Origin: Spartinivicinus marinus
Lineage (GTDB): Bacteria > Pseudomonadota > Gammaproteobacteria > Pseudomonadales > Zooshikellaceae
NCBI RefSeq assembly: GCF_026309355.1
Contig: NZ_JAPJZK010000002.1
Span: 1-64,000 of the forward strand
Length of the DNA stretch: 64,000 nucleotides
Reading direction: 5' to 3'
Part shown: in pieces, positions 1 through 9,211 of the stretch
How the letters are laid out: every line of letters begins with the position of its first letter
Numbering within the stretch: position 1 is the stretch's first letter
Program-made: the position numbers and the translations under genes
The notes under the pieces: model-generated
The model's input: the letters and a program-made list of their open reading frames with translations, nothing else
Database searches by the model: none
What the model was told of the DNA's origin: nothing

Positions 1-1
1 T

Positions 2-1555
2 GGTTATCGAATTGAGTTAGGGGAGATAGAAAATGTATTACTATCTCATCCTGAGATTGATGAATGTACTGTTAGTCTAACCACAGAAGTAAACAAATCT
101 ATTGCAAAAGAAGACCTGCAATTCTGTGTGAAATGTGGGATTGCTTCCAACTATCCGAATACGGTATTTTCTGAAGAAATGGTGTGTAGCCATTGTAGTG
201 CATTTGAGAAGTATCGCGATGTTGCAGAAGCTTATTTCAGTGATATGCAGAAGCTACAGAAAATCGTAGATAAAATGTGTAGTGAAAACCATCCAAAGTA
301 TGATTGTATCGTGTCACTCAGTGGTGGTAAGGATAGTACCTATGCGCTTTGCAAAATAAAGGATATGGGCGCTCGGGTGTTGGCCTTTACTTTGGACAAT
401 GGATATATTTCCGAGAGAGCGAAGGATAATATCAATAGAACGGCTGAACGCTTGGGGATAGAGCATCGTTATATTTCTACGACCCATATGAACGAGATAT
501 TTGTCGATAGTTTGCAGCGTCATAGTGATGTGTGTAACGGGTGCTTCAAGACTATTTACACGATGGCGATCAATCTGGCGCTAGAAGTTGGTGTTAAGTA
601 TATCGTTACTGGTTTGTCCAAAGGACAGCTATTTGAGACGCGTTTGTCCGAACTCTTCCGAATGGAGACTTTTGATGAAAAGGTTTTTGATAAAAATCTT
701 ATTCAGGCTAGAAAGGTCTACCATCGTGTTGAGGATTCCGCTAATTGTTTATTAGAGAATGATTGGGTTGACGATGACGACGTGTTGGAAAATATACGTT
801 TCGTAGATTTTTTCCGTTATAGCAACGTCTTACGTAATGATATGTATGGGTACATTGAAGATAGGGTGGGTTGGGTCAGACCTCCCGATACAGGTAGGTC
901 GACGAACTGTCTTCTAAACGACGTTGCGATATATGTCCACGGTAAGGAGCGTGGCTACCATAAGTATTCGCTTCCATATAGTTGGGATGTGCGTATGGGG
1001 CATATAGAGAAGGGGGATGCGTTACGTGAAATTGATGACTCTGCAGAGATTGATGAAGCCAAAGTTAGCTCGATTTTGAACGATCTTGGTTACGAAGTTC
1101 GAGATGAAACTCTTGGCGTGGGGGATGCACAAATCGTTGCTTACTATAAGTCCGATGTTGAAATTCCTGTCGCGAGAGTGGATGAGTATATGGCAGAAGC
1201 ACTTCCTGAATACATGGTGCCTTCACATTTTATCCGGTTGGAAAAAATGCCACTTACTCCAAATGGTAAGCTTAATAGGCAGGCGTTGCCAAGGCCAAAT
1301 GATTATAGAAAGAATTTTGCTGAGAGTTATGTGGCACCGCGAAACGAGTTGGAGGAGAAGCTTGCTGAGCTGTGGAAGGAAGTGCTAATGGTAGATAAAG
1401 TAGGTATCGAAGACAATTTCTTCGAAATCGGTGGTAATTCTCTTCCTGCTTTGATGCTGTTGTTTAAGGTTGATTCTCAATACAACAAACTCATCAGTAT
1501 CCAGGAGTTTTCTGAAGATCCAACAATTAAAGCGTTGTCTTCAATATTGCAATAA
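2..1555 (+). CDS. NRPS A-PCP protein with PP-loop ATPase inserted in the A domain (AlbIV-like), 5'-partial
   Basis: The frame is already open at base 2, so the N-terminal A subdomain lies outside the window. Bases 2-31 encode the A8 motif GYRIELGEIE. About 30 residues later a different domain begins: a CxxCG...CSHC zinc-ribbon pattern (125-200), the PP-loop SGGKDST (about 319-342) and a CNGC pair (about 535-546), as in WbpG-type amidotransferase/AANH-superfamily ATP pyrophosphatases. It ends near 1010, where the A domain resumes, with the A10 lysine in PNGKL (about 1260-1275) and a PCP with phosphopantetheine serine in GGNSL (about 1430-1445). The protein is thus an interrupted A domain (insertion between A8 and A9) plus PCP, with no TE. 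QueC/ToyM, also PP-loop enzymes, turn carboxylate or amide into nitrile using ATP, so an Asn-to-cyanoalanine step is a reasonable inference. I recall albicidin AlbIV as a comparable A-PCP protein. It is followed 65 bp later by the exporter gene. Confidence 0.88.
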   Translation, partial: GYRIELGEIENVLLSHPEIDECTVSLTTEVNKSIAKEDLQFCVKCGIASNYPNTVFSEEMVCSHCSAFEKYRDVAEAYFSDMQKLQKIVDKMCSENHPKYDCIVSLSGGKDSTYALCKIKDMGARVLAFTLDNGYISERAKDNINRTAERLGIEHRYISTTHMNEIFVDSLQRHSDVCNGCFKTIYTMAINLALEVGVKYIVTGLSKGQLFETRLSELFRMETFDEKVFDKNLIQARKVYHRVEDSANCLLENDWVDDDDVLENIRFVDFFRYSNVLRNDMYGYIEDRVGWVRPPDTGRSTNCLLNDVAIYVHGKERGYHKYSLPYSWDVRMGHIEKGDALREIDDSAEIDEAKVSSILNDLGYEVRDETLGVGDAQIVAYYKSDVEIPVARVDEYMAEALPEYMVPSHFIRLEKMPLTPNGKLNRQALPRPNDYRKNFAESYVAPRNELEEKLAELWKEVLMVDKVGIEDNFFEIGGNSLPALMLLFKVDSQYNKLISIQEFSEDPTIKALSSILQ

Positions 1556-1619
1556 CTTTGTGCAAAAAGACAAAATCATTTGACGATGCCATATATAGGG
1601 TGAAGTAGGTTTGAATAAT

Positions 1620-3119
1620 ATGAACGAAATGAAAATACAGGGGGCTGTTCCACCGCCGGATCAAAATTTTGCATACCCGCACCGTTGGGCGGCAATGTTC
1701 ACTTTGTTAGCCGCAAATTTTATGGTGTTTCTGGATGTAAATATTGTACTGGTAGCTATACCGAGTATCCAAAGTAGCCTGCAAGCAAATATGATGCAAA
1801 TGGAGTGGGTTGTTGCTGTATATATTGCCTGTTATGCCCTGGCTTTGTTGCCGTTAGGAAAGCTGGGTGATCTGTATGGGAGAAAGAAACTGTTTGCTAG
1901 CGGAGTTGCGGGGTTTATTGTTTCTTCTTTTCTTTGTGGCGCATCCACTACAGTTGAAATGTTGATATTCTCACGAATATTGCAAGCTGTTTCAGCGGCG
2001 ATGATCTCTCCTCAGGTGATGGCAGTTGCAACATCAATGTTTTCGCCAAAAGAGAGGTCAGCTTCTTTCGCTCTATTTGGTTTGGTGGCTGGATTGGCAG
2101 CAATTGTAGGGCCCGTTGTTAGTGGTGCACTGATTAAGGTGAACCCCTTCGATTTTGGATGGCGATCTATTTTCTATATTAATATCCCGATTGGATTGGC
2201 TGTTTTATTTGTAGCTTTGTACCGAGTGCCGAATACGGCTTCATATGCCGGTGAGCGCAAGAAGAATGACTGGTTAGGTGTTTTGTTGGTTGGTATTGCT
2301 TTACTAAGCTTGATATTTCCCCTGATTGAGGGGCGTGCTTATGGTTGGCCTTTATGGTGCTTTTTACTTATGGCCGCGTTCATTCCTATAATTTCAGTAT
2401 TTATTGGGCGGTCAATAAAACTGGCAAAGGAAAATAAGCCAACACTATTGCCAATATACCTAATGGCTAATCGCAATTATATGTTTGGTGCAATAGCAGT
2501 GATGGGATTCTTTTCTGCTTTGGAAGGGTTCTTACTGATCTTTGTGATTTTTTTGCAGCAAGGTCATGAATTCACCCCAATGCAAACAGGTATGGCAACT
2601 GTTCCATTTTCGATAGGGGTGTTAGTAGCAACAGTTATTGCGGCGCGTTTTCAAAATTTGAAAGTCAAGATTTTTTCCGGAGCTACATTGTGCTTCGTTT
2701 CCACTATTGTGCTTTGGTTTGTGGTAAATAATGTTGAAGATCTAGGCGCAAAGGGCTTGATGTTGCCGCTTCTAATTGGCGGTTTGGGTTCCGGGGTGAC
2801 CATTGCTTCACTGTTTCAGACTGTTATGCGAACGGTGCCTCTTAAAGATACGGGTGCGGGATCAGGTGCTTTACAAGCTATGCAGCAGGTTGGTGGTGCT
2901 TTGGGTATAGCCTTGGTGTCCCAGATATTTTTCTCTGGTTTCTTGAATGATGCGCAGAGTGTAGAAATTTTTAATGCTTCTTTTAAAGATGTATTGGTTT
3001 ACTGTATGGCAGCTTATGTATTTGTTGTGTTTGCTGTTTTTGGTGTGGATTTTAAATTGCCGTCGAAGAACGAGCCTCAGCGGCCGCCTGTAAATATGCC
3101 CTTGGAAGAGGGCAGTTAG
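1620..3119 (+). CDS. MFS drug:H+ antiporter, DHA2 (EmrB/QacA) type, likely product exporter
   Basis: About 499 residues with roughly 14 hydrophobic segments, the length and topology of the DHA2 branch. The loop 2-3 signature reads GKLGDLYGRKK, and a motif-C-like GPVVSGAL stretch is present near residue 165. An in-frame TTG at 1611 is possible, but the purine-rich AAGTAGG at 1603-1609 is better spaced from ATG 1620. It follows the A-PCP gene on the same strand after 65 bp and is probably co-transcribed. Albicidin producers carry an exporter of this type (AlbF) for self-protection; here it most likely pumps out the cluster product. The substrate is inferred from context only. Confidence 0.88.
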   Translation: MNEMKIQGAVPPPDQNFAYPHRWAAMFTLLAANFMVFLDVNIVLVAIPSIQSSLQANMMQMEWVVAVYIACYALALLPLGKLGDLYGRKKLFASGVAGFIVSSFLCGASTTVEMLIFSRILQAVSAAMISPQVMAVATSMFSPKERSASFALFGLVAGLAAIVGPVVSGALIKVNPFDFGWRSIFYINIPIGLAVLFVALYRVPNTASYAGERKKNDWLGVLLVGIALLSLIFPLIEGRAYGWPLWCFLLMAAFIPIISVFIGRSIKLAKENKPTLLPIYLMANRNYMFGAIAVMGFFSALEGFLLIFVIFLQQGHEFTPMQTGMATVPFSIGVLVATVIAARFQNLKVKIFSGATLCFVSTIVLWFVVNNVEDLGAKGLMLPLLIGGLGSGVTIASLFQTVMRTVPLKDTGAGSGALQAMQQVGGALGIALVSQIFFSGFLNDAQSVEIFNASFKDVLVYCMAAYVFVVFAVFGVDFKLPSKNEPQRPPVNMPLEEGS

Positions 3120-3127
3120 TTTTTTGT

Positions 3128-3634
3128 TTAGAAAATTATTGTTGGGAATTTTTCGGTGATAACACCAAATAACTCTTTTGAGTTATACAATTGGTAAGTT
3201 CTAGAAAGGATCTCCGTATTTGGCTCTAAACCAAAGTGCGAAGCAGTTGTTTCGCACTTTTCCAGACGAATATCGATAACTTCTTTAAATATTTCCAAAC
3301 GCTCTTCTTTCCATAAAAGACCAATAGGGGTTTCGGTGTGAAGCAGCTTGTGTTTCATTGTTTTGGATAATTTGTTGATAAGAAAAGAAGACTCAGCAAA
3401 AATGTAGTTTTTGGATGAGTCTGTTAGCATGACTTCTCTGTTTAGTAGTGTGGAATCTTTTGATTGAGATGATGAATCTCCTGGAAGTTTTCCTTTTTCA
3501 ATAGATTGAAAAATTACTTTTGCTTGAATACTTTGGTTTGTATAAAGGGAGAGTAATTCAGTGATGGATCCGTCAGTAGTAAGTAAAATCTTCTGGAATA
3601 GGCTTAGTGATGGGTTGGCGATAATCTTGTCCAT
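3128..3634 (-). CDS. Chorismate lyase family protein (UbiC/DUF98-like), 4-hydroxybenzoate supply
   Basis: 168 residues. Family traits visible are an N-terminal LLTTDGSITELL segment, an LNREVML strand (near residue 65), an AESS segment near residue 80 and the PIGLLW turn near residue 103. These fit the single-domain chorismate lyase fold, which removes pyruvate from chorismate to give 4-hydroxybenzoate. The start is well placed: GGAG lies 6 bases upstream of ATG at 3634. The gene is convergent with the exporter, the two stops being 9 bases apart. Four-hydroxybenzoate fits as starter for the PKS, or as substrate of the CoA-ligase-like protein at 20931-24065. A housekeeping ubiquinone role is less likely given the location. 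Confidence 0.75.
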   Translation of the reverse strand: MDKIIANPSLSLFQKILLTTDGSITELLSLYTNQSIQAKVIFQSIEKGKLPGDSSSQSKDSTLLNREVMLTDSSKNYIFAESSFLINKLSKTMKHKLLHTETPIGLLWKEERLEIFKEVIDIRLEKCETTASHFGLEPNTEILSRTYQLYNSKELFGVITEKFPTIIF

Positions 3635-3887
3635 TGATTCTCCATTGGCCTAGCGATTTTGTGCGAGGTTGGATGAAAATTGAAGTTAGTTTGAAATAAG
3701 CTGGAAAGTGGATACTAAATAAAATGAATTGGACGCGAGTCTAGCACAAAAATAATAATAAGTATGTTTTCACTGCTTTCCCGTTAACTTTCAGGCATGG
3801 TTCAGAAATAGGTGTTTTTAGTGAACACTGGGCGACCGAGAACCTACCACAGCAGTAGTATAAAAATTAGTTTTCAGCGATAAAAGT

Positions 3888-4706
3888 GGCGTTGTTGAAT
3901 AAATAGCTTACCCCGCTCTTGTTGTGTGTTTTTGGCTAATTGGTGGTACCCTGACGCAAAAACCAACCGATCAGAAGCCATCACATGCCGTATAAACATA
4001 ACCAATCCAGTCACCGGCAACATAAAAAAGCCAAATATAAGGTGATTAATTGGGCGGCATATACGGAAGCATTGCGTCGTCGCGGCGACATTACCATTTG
4101 GTTTAGCGTTGAAGCCATTGATGAATGGCATCCAGCCAAAATCCCAGGCTTACGTGGCAGGCCTCTAAAGTACTCGGATGTAGCCATCGAGTGTTGTCTA
4201 ATGCTGCGGCAGGTGTATCACTTGCCGCTACGGCAAACAGAAGGGTTTACGCGCTCATTAATCCAGTTAATGGGGCTTGACATTAAAGCACCGGATTATA
4301 GTTGTCTATCGAAACGAAGTACGTCACTCCAGCTACAGAGGCTCATTGATAGTATTGATCCAGGTTCACACGTCCTTGTTGATAGCACCGGGCTGAAGGT
4401 CTATGGCAAAGATGAATGGCATCAGAAAAAGCATCATGTAAAACCTAAGCGAACATGGCGCAAGCCAGTTCAAGTTCATGCAGCGTAACGTACATACCGC
4501 CTTCATCAATCAATACGGACGAATGGCATGGCAAAAAGAAGACTTTTTAAGTTGGTGTTGACAGCAACAAAAAACCGAGGCTGAGGTATCCGTGCGCGTA
4601 TTAAATAGAATGACTAGTCTTGGCATGCCTATTTCTGTGAAAATTGGATAATATAGTGGACTGAATGCCTCAGCACGCCTGATTTTTCGATTTATTCAAC
4701 AACGCC
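3888..4706 (+). mobile_element. Degraded IS5-family element, 819 bp
   Basis: Terminal inverted repeats are readable: GGCGTTGTTGAATAAAT at 3888 and its complement ending in AACAACGCC at 4706. The element is shorter than a full IS5 element of about 1 kb and has lost the 3' part of its transposase. On the right it abuts an IS6-family remnant in mid-gene, so it inserted into that IS6 copy. The left half of the IS6 copy is gone. The same left end recurs at 49595. Confidence 0.8.
3985..4488 (+). pseudogene. IS5-family transposase, C-terminally broken
   Basis: The 167-residue frame begins with the family's N-terminal region (GLRGRPLKYSD, then the DSTGLKVYG block that carries the first catalytic Asp) and is lost at about 4488. 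After that, short pieces in other frames (for example around 4490-4560) show further decay. It lacks the C-terminal DDE residues and is not expected to be active. Confidence 0.8.
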
Positions 4707-4834
4707 TAGGAAAGGCCAGTCTGCTAATCCAATGGCTAAACATAAGACAATGTTTGAACAGTTTTGTGCTTTAGTAGGCTAAGTTTGCCCAAAATAAGTT
4801 TGTTTTTAACCTAAATAATTTTTGCGACAGAGCC
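4707..4834 (+). mobile_element. IS6-family 3' end remnant
   Basis: Bases 4707-4834 match the last part of the IS6 copies seen elsewhere (end of transposase reading AKHKTMFEQFCALVG, then the terminal repeat ending TTTTTGCGACAGAGCC). It starts exactly where the IS5 element ends, so it is the right half of an IS6 copy split by IS5. Confidence 0.85.
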
Positions 4835-4994
4835 GTTGAAAGAGGCTTCACTTTATAAAGTAAAATTGCATGCGGCTAGTGGGTGGTTCGATCTGCGCTT
4901 ACCTTTTTTACTATCATTTTTTGTGTAAAATTTTGTAATATTCCAATATATAGATACTTATTAACAATAAACCCTATTTTAGAGAGAGAAACAT

Positions 4995-5936
4995 ATGCAC
5001 AACACCAGTGCCAAAGACGACACTCCCTTAATTATCAATGGCCATCAGGAATCATTGGAACAGTGGGCAGACAACAACAAGCAAATTATCACAAACAAAT
5101 TAATCCAACATAAAGCAGTACTCTTTCGCAACTTCAGCAATAGAGAGGGACTAAACAGCATTTCAAAATGTTTTTTTTCCGAACTACTAGACTATAACTA
5201 CAGATCCACGTCTCGTACATTGCTGAGCGAGAACGTCTATACATCAACGGAATACCCACAAAACCTGACAATTCAACAACATTGCGAAAACTCTTACCAG
5301 ACAAACTGGCCCCTAAAATTACTATTTCATTGCGTCACCCCTGCCACTAAAGGAGGGCAAACACCTATCTGTGACATGATCAATGTGACAGAGGCCATTG
5401 ATAATGAAATAAAACGAGAGTTCGAACAAAAAAAGGTAATGTATGTCCGAAACTTTCGAAAAGGCGCCGACCTGCCATGGCAAGAAGTTTTTAACACGAC
5501 CGAAAAAGCACACGTCGAAGCCTACTGCCAATCTCATAACATTGAATTCCAATGGATAGGCGACGACCTAAAAACCCGCCACATAAGCCAGGCCACCGCA
5601 ACACACCCCATAACACAACAAAAAATTTGGTTTAATCAAGCACATCTCTTTCATATCACAGCTTGGGAAAAGCCTTACAGACAGGTACTTTTGTCTCACT
5701 TCACAGAAGAAGGCCTTCCCCGAAATACCTACTTTGGCGACGGCAGCCCCATCCCTCCCGAAACACTCGATCATATACGATCTGCGTTTGACCAAAACAT
5801 CACTTTCTTCGACTGGGAAAAAGACGATGTACTACTTTTAGATAATATGCTGGTCTCTCACGGACGAACCCCTTACGAAGGAGATAGAAAGGTCACCGTC
5901 TGCATGACGGAAGCATATTCTCCACAAGATAACTAA
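4995..5936 (+). CDS. Fe(II)/2-oxoglutarate-dependent hydroxylase, TauD/SyrP-like
   Basis: 313 residues. The iron-binding pattern is visible as HxE in QQHCENSY (about residue 95) and the distal His in SHGRTPY (about residue 292), followed by the Arg of EGDRKV that binds 2-oxoglutarate. The HxE version and the GGQTPICD stretch place it with SyrP-type NRPS-associated hydroxylases, which beta-hydroxylate carrier-bound Asp or Asn. AlbVIII of albicidin is, from memory, in this family. The likely substrate here is the Asn-derived residue of the middle NRPS module (inference). AGAGAGAGAA lies just upstream of ATG 4995. It is a lone plus-strand gene with 160 bp of AT-rich leader between it and an IS remnant. 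Confidence 0.85.
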   Translation: MHNTSAKDDTPLIINGHQESLEQWADNNKQIITNKLIQHKAVLFRNFSNREGLNSISKCFFSELLDYNYRSTSRTLLSENVYTSTEYPQNLTIQQHCENSYQTNWPLKLLFHCVTPATKGGQTPICDMINVTEAIDNEIKREFEQKKVMYVRNFRKGADLPWQEVFNTTEKAHVEAYCQSHNIEFQWIGDDLKTRHISQATATHPITQQKIWFNQAHLFHITAWEKPYRQVLLSHFTEEGLPRNTYFGDGSPIPPETLDHIRSAFDQNITFFDWEKDDVLLLDNMLVSHGRTPYEGDRKVTVCMTEAYSPQDN

Positions 5937-5945
5937 CACCTAAAA

Positions 5946-6755
5946 TCAGGCAGGCACGCCCCTCTCTTTTGTGCCTGCCAAACTCTCATTCAACTGCAAC
6001 AATACTATATCAATCACCGCTTGCTGATTTGTATGTATATAGAAGTGCCCGCCAGCCAGCTCGTAAGTAGAAAATTCCCCCACGACCAAATCAGACCAAC
6101 GGTCAACATTATCAACAAGCCCATCATCAGAGCCGAACAAGATACTCACAGCACATTCGATTTGTTCCCCGCCCTTCCTGTAGCGATAACTCTCACCTAA
6201 TCGGAAATCAGCCCTCAATCTTGGAATAAGGTAGTCAATTAATCCTTCATCTTTTAGTACCGCCTCAGGCGTCCCTCCCATTTCTTTAATTTCTTGTACA
6301 AACTCATGTTTTTCCAAATGACTAATTTTTTTTCTTGTCAAATCTAGATGAGCAGGAGACCTAGCAGAGATAAATAGATGTATATGATTGCTTTTTTGCT
6401 TATCACTCATCCTTCCCACCAATACATAACTGATCAACCCTCCATTGCTGTGACCAAAAAATGCAAAATTAACATTTAGCATTGGTGAGATCACGCTATA
6501 TAACCGCGCAACCATTTCGTCACAGCAACTAATGAGAGGCTCAGTATTTCCTCCTCTTCCAGGGTACTGAACACCCACAACCTCTACCCCATCAGGCATA
6601 TTTAACGCCCAATCTCGATATATATTGGCATCCCCTCCAGCATAAGGAAAACAAAATATTCTGATTCGCACCTTTTCCTGCGGATTGAAGATAACAAACC
6701 AGGGAGAGGTCTTTACTGCAGGTCGACGCTTGAAAAAAATATCTTTTTTAGACAT
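5946..6755 (-). CDS. Type II (editing) thioesterase, GrsT-like
   Basis: About 269 residues of alpha/beta hydrolase fold. The nucleophile elbow is GHSNGG (Ser near residue 103), a plausible Asp lies in GSDDGL and the His in GGHFYIH. The N-terminal FCFPYAGG signature is typical of NRPS/PKS type II thioesterases, which remove wrong acyl groups from carrier proteins. It is directly downstream of the aminodeoxychorismate synthase gene, whose stop is 12 bases before this ATG, so the two are one operon. A TTG at 6767 is an alternative start. AlbXI would be the albicidin counterpart by role. Confidence 0.85.
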   Translation of the reverse strand: MSKKDIFFKRRPAVKTSPWFVIFNPQEKVRIRIFCFPYAGGDANIYRDWALNMPDGVEVVGVQYPGRGGNTEPLISCCDEMVARLYSVISPMLNVNFAFFGHSNGGLISYVLVGRMSDKQKSNHIHLFISARSPAHLDLTRKKISHLEKHEFVQEIKEMGGTPEAVLKDEGLIDYLIPRLRADFRLGESYRYRKGGEQIECAVSILFGSDDGLVDNVDRWSDLVVGEFSTYELAGGHFYIHTNQQAVIDIVLLQLNESLAGTKERGVPA

Positions 6756-6767
6756 TCCTAAAACCAA

Positions 6768-8909
6768 TCAAACCAAATCCACTTCACTTCCCAGCTGTTT
6801 TAAACAAGCAGATACCGAAAGATTTTTATCTACTACACTATATTCGTAGGGCGTTCCAAGCTCAGACAAATATTGCCATATAGGTTTCAACACAGCCTCT
6901 GCTTTTAAGATAATTTCCTCATACTCGCTGCTTGGATCAGAAAGATAGGTAATTGCACCACCAGCACCGAATTTAATTGTTTGCCCATCATAAGAAAGCG
7001 TTCTGATTGCAATATTAAGATCTGCAATCCGGTTGTAGCCAAGGTAACCAATGGTTCCGCAATACACTCCTCTTGAGTCCTGCTCCAATTGATCAATAAT
7101 TTCCATCGAACGATATTTAGGGGCACCTGTAATTGAGCCTCCAGGATACACCGCTTTAAGCAATTCCACCAATGTACACTCTGACTTCAAATATGACTCT
7201 ACGGTACTAACCATCTGGTGCACGGTTTGGTAACTTTCAATATCCATCATCTTGGACACAATAACACTACCAGGCACTGAAACTCGGCCAAGATCATTCC
7301 GCATTAGATCCACAATCATCAGATTTTCAGCTTGATCCTTTTCCGATGCAGCCAAAACCCTTGCATTTTCAGCATCAGTTGCTGGGTCTTCAGATCGAGC
7401 ACAAGTACCTTTAATTGGTTTGGTTTCAACCCGACCATTCTCATCAACTTTCAAGAAACGCTCTGGGGAAGTACTTAAAATTCTAACTTTACCAATACTA
7501 ATCAGCGCACCAAAAGGGGCTGGGTTTTCTTTTCGCATAATCATGTAAAGCTCTACAGGGTCGAGCTCTATATCACACGAAAATTGATTCGTTAAGCAAA
7601 TTTCATACGACTCACCATCAACAATTTTTTCTTTACTCTTTTCAATGGCATCCAGATAACACTCTCGACTCATATCCATATCGATACTGGCTTGCTCTAT
7701 TCCTAATCCCTGGCCAGCGGATGCATCAACACTTACCAACCTAAGCTGCTCTTCCATTTCATCAATCCAGGCATCAGCCTTCGCTTGCTCCTCTTTCGTC
7801 GCAGCATATACCAACCAAACTGACTTATCTAAATGATCAAACGCAACAAATTTCTCCACCCTCATCCAAACCGCATCAGGTATCTTATTTCTATGACGCG
7901 TCTCGGCGCCAAAAAGTGTCTTCATCTCATAAGACATATAACCTACATAACCACCACGAAACTCAAACGGTAAGTCCTCATGACTTGCAACATCTACAGC
8001 CTCCAACGCACACTCCAGGTTTTTGAGAAATGCTAGACCACCAGAAAAATCTTCGGAGTCTTCTGTAATTTTGTACGTCAACACATCTTCCGGAATTACC
8101 TTTCCCATGAAAGAAAAACGAGACATCCCCCTCCTAACGGATTGACTGTCCAACCAAAAACTATTTCGCTCTTCAGCGAACATAGAGCGGAAAACCTGCT
8201 CATCTGATACAGGGATATCCACTTTTCGGAAAAATAATTGTTTCTTCACTTTGGACCGTCGAGCTATCTCCTTAGACACTGAAACAGGGGATTTTTTAGT
8301 ATCGCTTTCCTCTATATTGGCGTGCTTATATGACAGTAACTTAAAGTTTTCGACCAATTGCATACCATATTCAGTCAGAATTGATTCTGGATGAAACTGC
8401 ACGCCCCACTTGGGTAAGAACTTGTGCTCAACCCCCATTATCAATCCACACTCGGAACGTGCTGTGACGTTCAAGTCTTTAGGCACTGTATCAGCAGCCA
8501 CAACAAGAGAGTGGTACCGAACAGCTTCAAAAGTATTAGGAAGCTCCTTAAACAAACCAACATTATCGTTATGGACAATATTGGACTTTCGACCATGATA
8601 AGGAACTGGTGCATGAACTATCTCACCACCATATATATGCGAGAGCCCTTGAAAACCGAGACACACCCCAAGCACCGGAATATCATTTTGCTCCAACGCT
8701 TGACGACTGACACGAAAATCACTCGCATTAGTCACTGAGCCCGGACCAGGTGACACAATAATGGAACCGAACTCGCCAAGCTGCTGAATCTCGTCCCACG
8801 TATATTGATCATTATGTATTACTAAAGGCTCATTACCATATATTTGTGCAACATAATCAGCCAAGTTCCAAGTAAACGAATCGTAATTATCGATAATGAG
8901 GCAACGCAT
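6768..8909 (-). CDS. pabAB: Fused aminodeoxychorismate synthase (PabA-PabB)
   Basis: 713 residues. The N-terminal part is a class I glutamine amidotransferase with nucleophile Cys in GVCLGFQG and the FHPES His/Glu pair. The C-terminal part is a chorismate-binding domain with PIKGTCAR, where the Lys is typical of PabB rather than TrpE (which has PIAGT), and a GGSITGAPK signature. It converts chorismate plus Gln to 4-amino-4-deoxychorismate, the pABA precursor. The frame stays open to 8999, but ATG 8909, giving the family N-terminus MRCLIIDNYDSF with GGGAGG 3-8 bases upstream, is the start; the extra upstream codons run towards an IS end. Two nearly identical pABA-type A domains in the NRPS explain the need. 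The lyase partner is at 18955. Confidence 0.93.
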   Translation of the reverse strand: MRCLIIDNYDSFTWNLADYVAQIYGNEPLVIHNDQYTWDEIQQLGEFGSIIVSPGPGSVTNASDFRVSRQALEQNDIPVLGVCLGFQGLSHIYGGEIVHAPVPYHGRKSNIVHNDNVGLFKELPNTFEAVRYHSLVVAADTVPKDLNVTARSECGLIMGVEHKFLPKWGVQFHPESILTEYGMQLVENFKLLSYKHANIEESDTKKSPVSVSKEIARRSKVKKQLFFRKVDIPVSDEQVFRSMFAEERNSFWLDSQSVRRGMSRFSFMGKVIPEDVLTYKITEDSEDFSGGLAFLKNLECALEAVDVASHEDLPFEFRGGYVGYMSYEMKTLFGAETRHRNKIPDAVWMRVEKFVAFDHLDKSVWLVYAATKEEQAKADAWIDEMEEQLRLVSVDASAGQGLGIEQASIDMDMSRECYLDAIEKSKEKIVDGESYEICLTNQFSCDIELDPVELYMIMRKENPAPFGALISIGKVRILSTSPERFLKVDENGRVETKPIKGTCARSEDPATDAENARVLAASEKDQAENLMIVDLMRNDLGRVSVPGSVIVSKMMDIESYQTVHQMVSTVESYLKSECTLVELLKAVYPGGSITGAPKYRSMEIIDQLEQDSRGVYCGTIGYLGYNRIADLNIAIRTLSYDGQTIKFGAGGAITYLSDPSSEYEEIILKAEAVLKPIWQYLSELGTPYEYSVVDKNLSVSACLKQLGSEVDLV

Positions 8910-8987
8910 ACGCCTCCCTTTAAACAAAAAAGCGTTAGTCATCATGCAAAATGTATATTTTTTAAGGTATGTATTTTTACTCACCAA

Positions 8988-9211
8988 TGTTGTGGTCAAG
9001 TAAACTTGTACAACATTACGTACAGTTAATTTAATAACTCTTTAGCTGCAGGTGTTAAGTAGCCATTGTAACTATGAACACGACAATGGTTGTAATATTT
9101 AATGAACTGCATAATATCTTTTTCAGATTCTTGGTAGTTTTTGTAAAAAGTAGATGGCATCCACTCAACTTTATAACTTCTAAGAAAACGTTCTGTTGGG
9201 GCATTGTCCCT
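8988..9211 (-). mobile_element. IS3-family remnant (end plus OrfB C-terminus)
   Basis: It begins with the terminal sequence TGTTGTGGTCAAGTAAAC at 8988, also seen at 11340, and encodes on the minus strand the C-terminal end of an IS3-type OrfB (RDNAPTERF...YYNHCRVHSYNG...). It is cut at 9211 by the IS6 copy that follows. Bases 9026-9211 are the coding remnant. No functional transposase remains. Confidence 0.8.

Noticed and set aside
1086-1388. Plus-strand 100-codon frame inside the A-PCP gene
   Set aside because: It overlaps in another frame the A10 and PCP region, which has clear motifs.
8910-8999. Upstream extension of the PabAB frame by 30 codons
   Set aside because: The conserved N-terminus MRCLIIDNYDSF starts at 8909 with GGGAGG in front; the extension reads towards an IS3 end.
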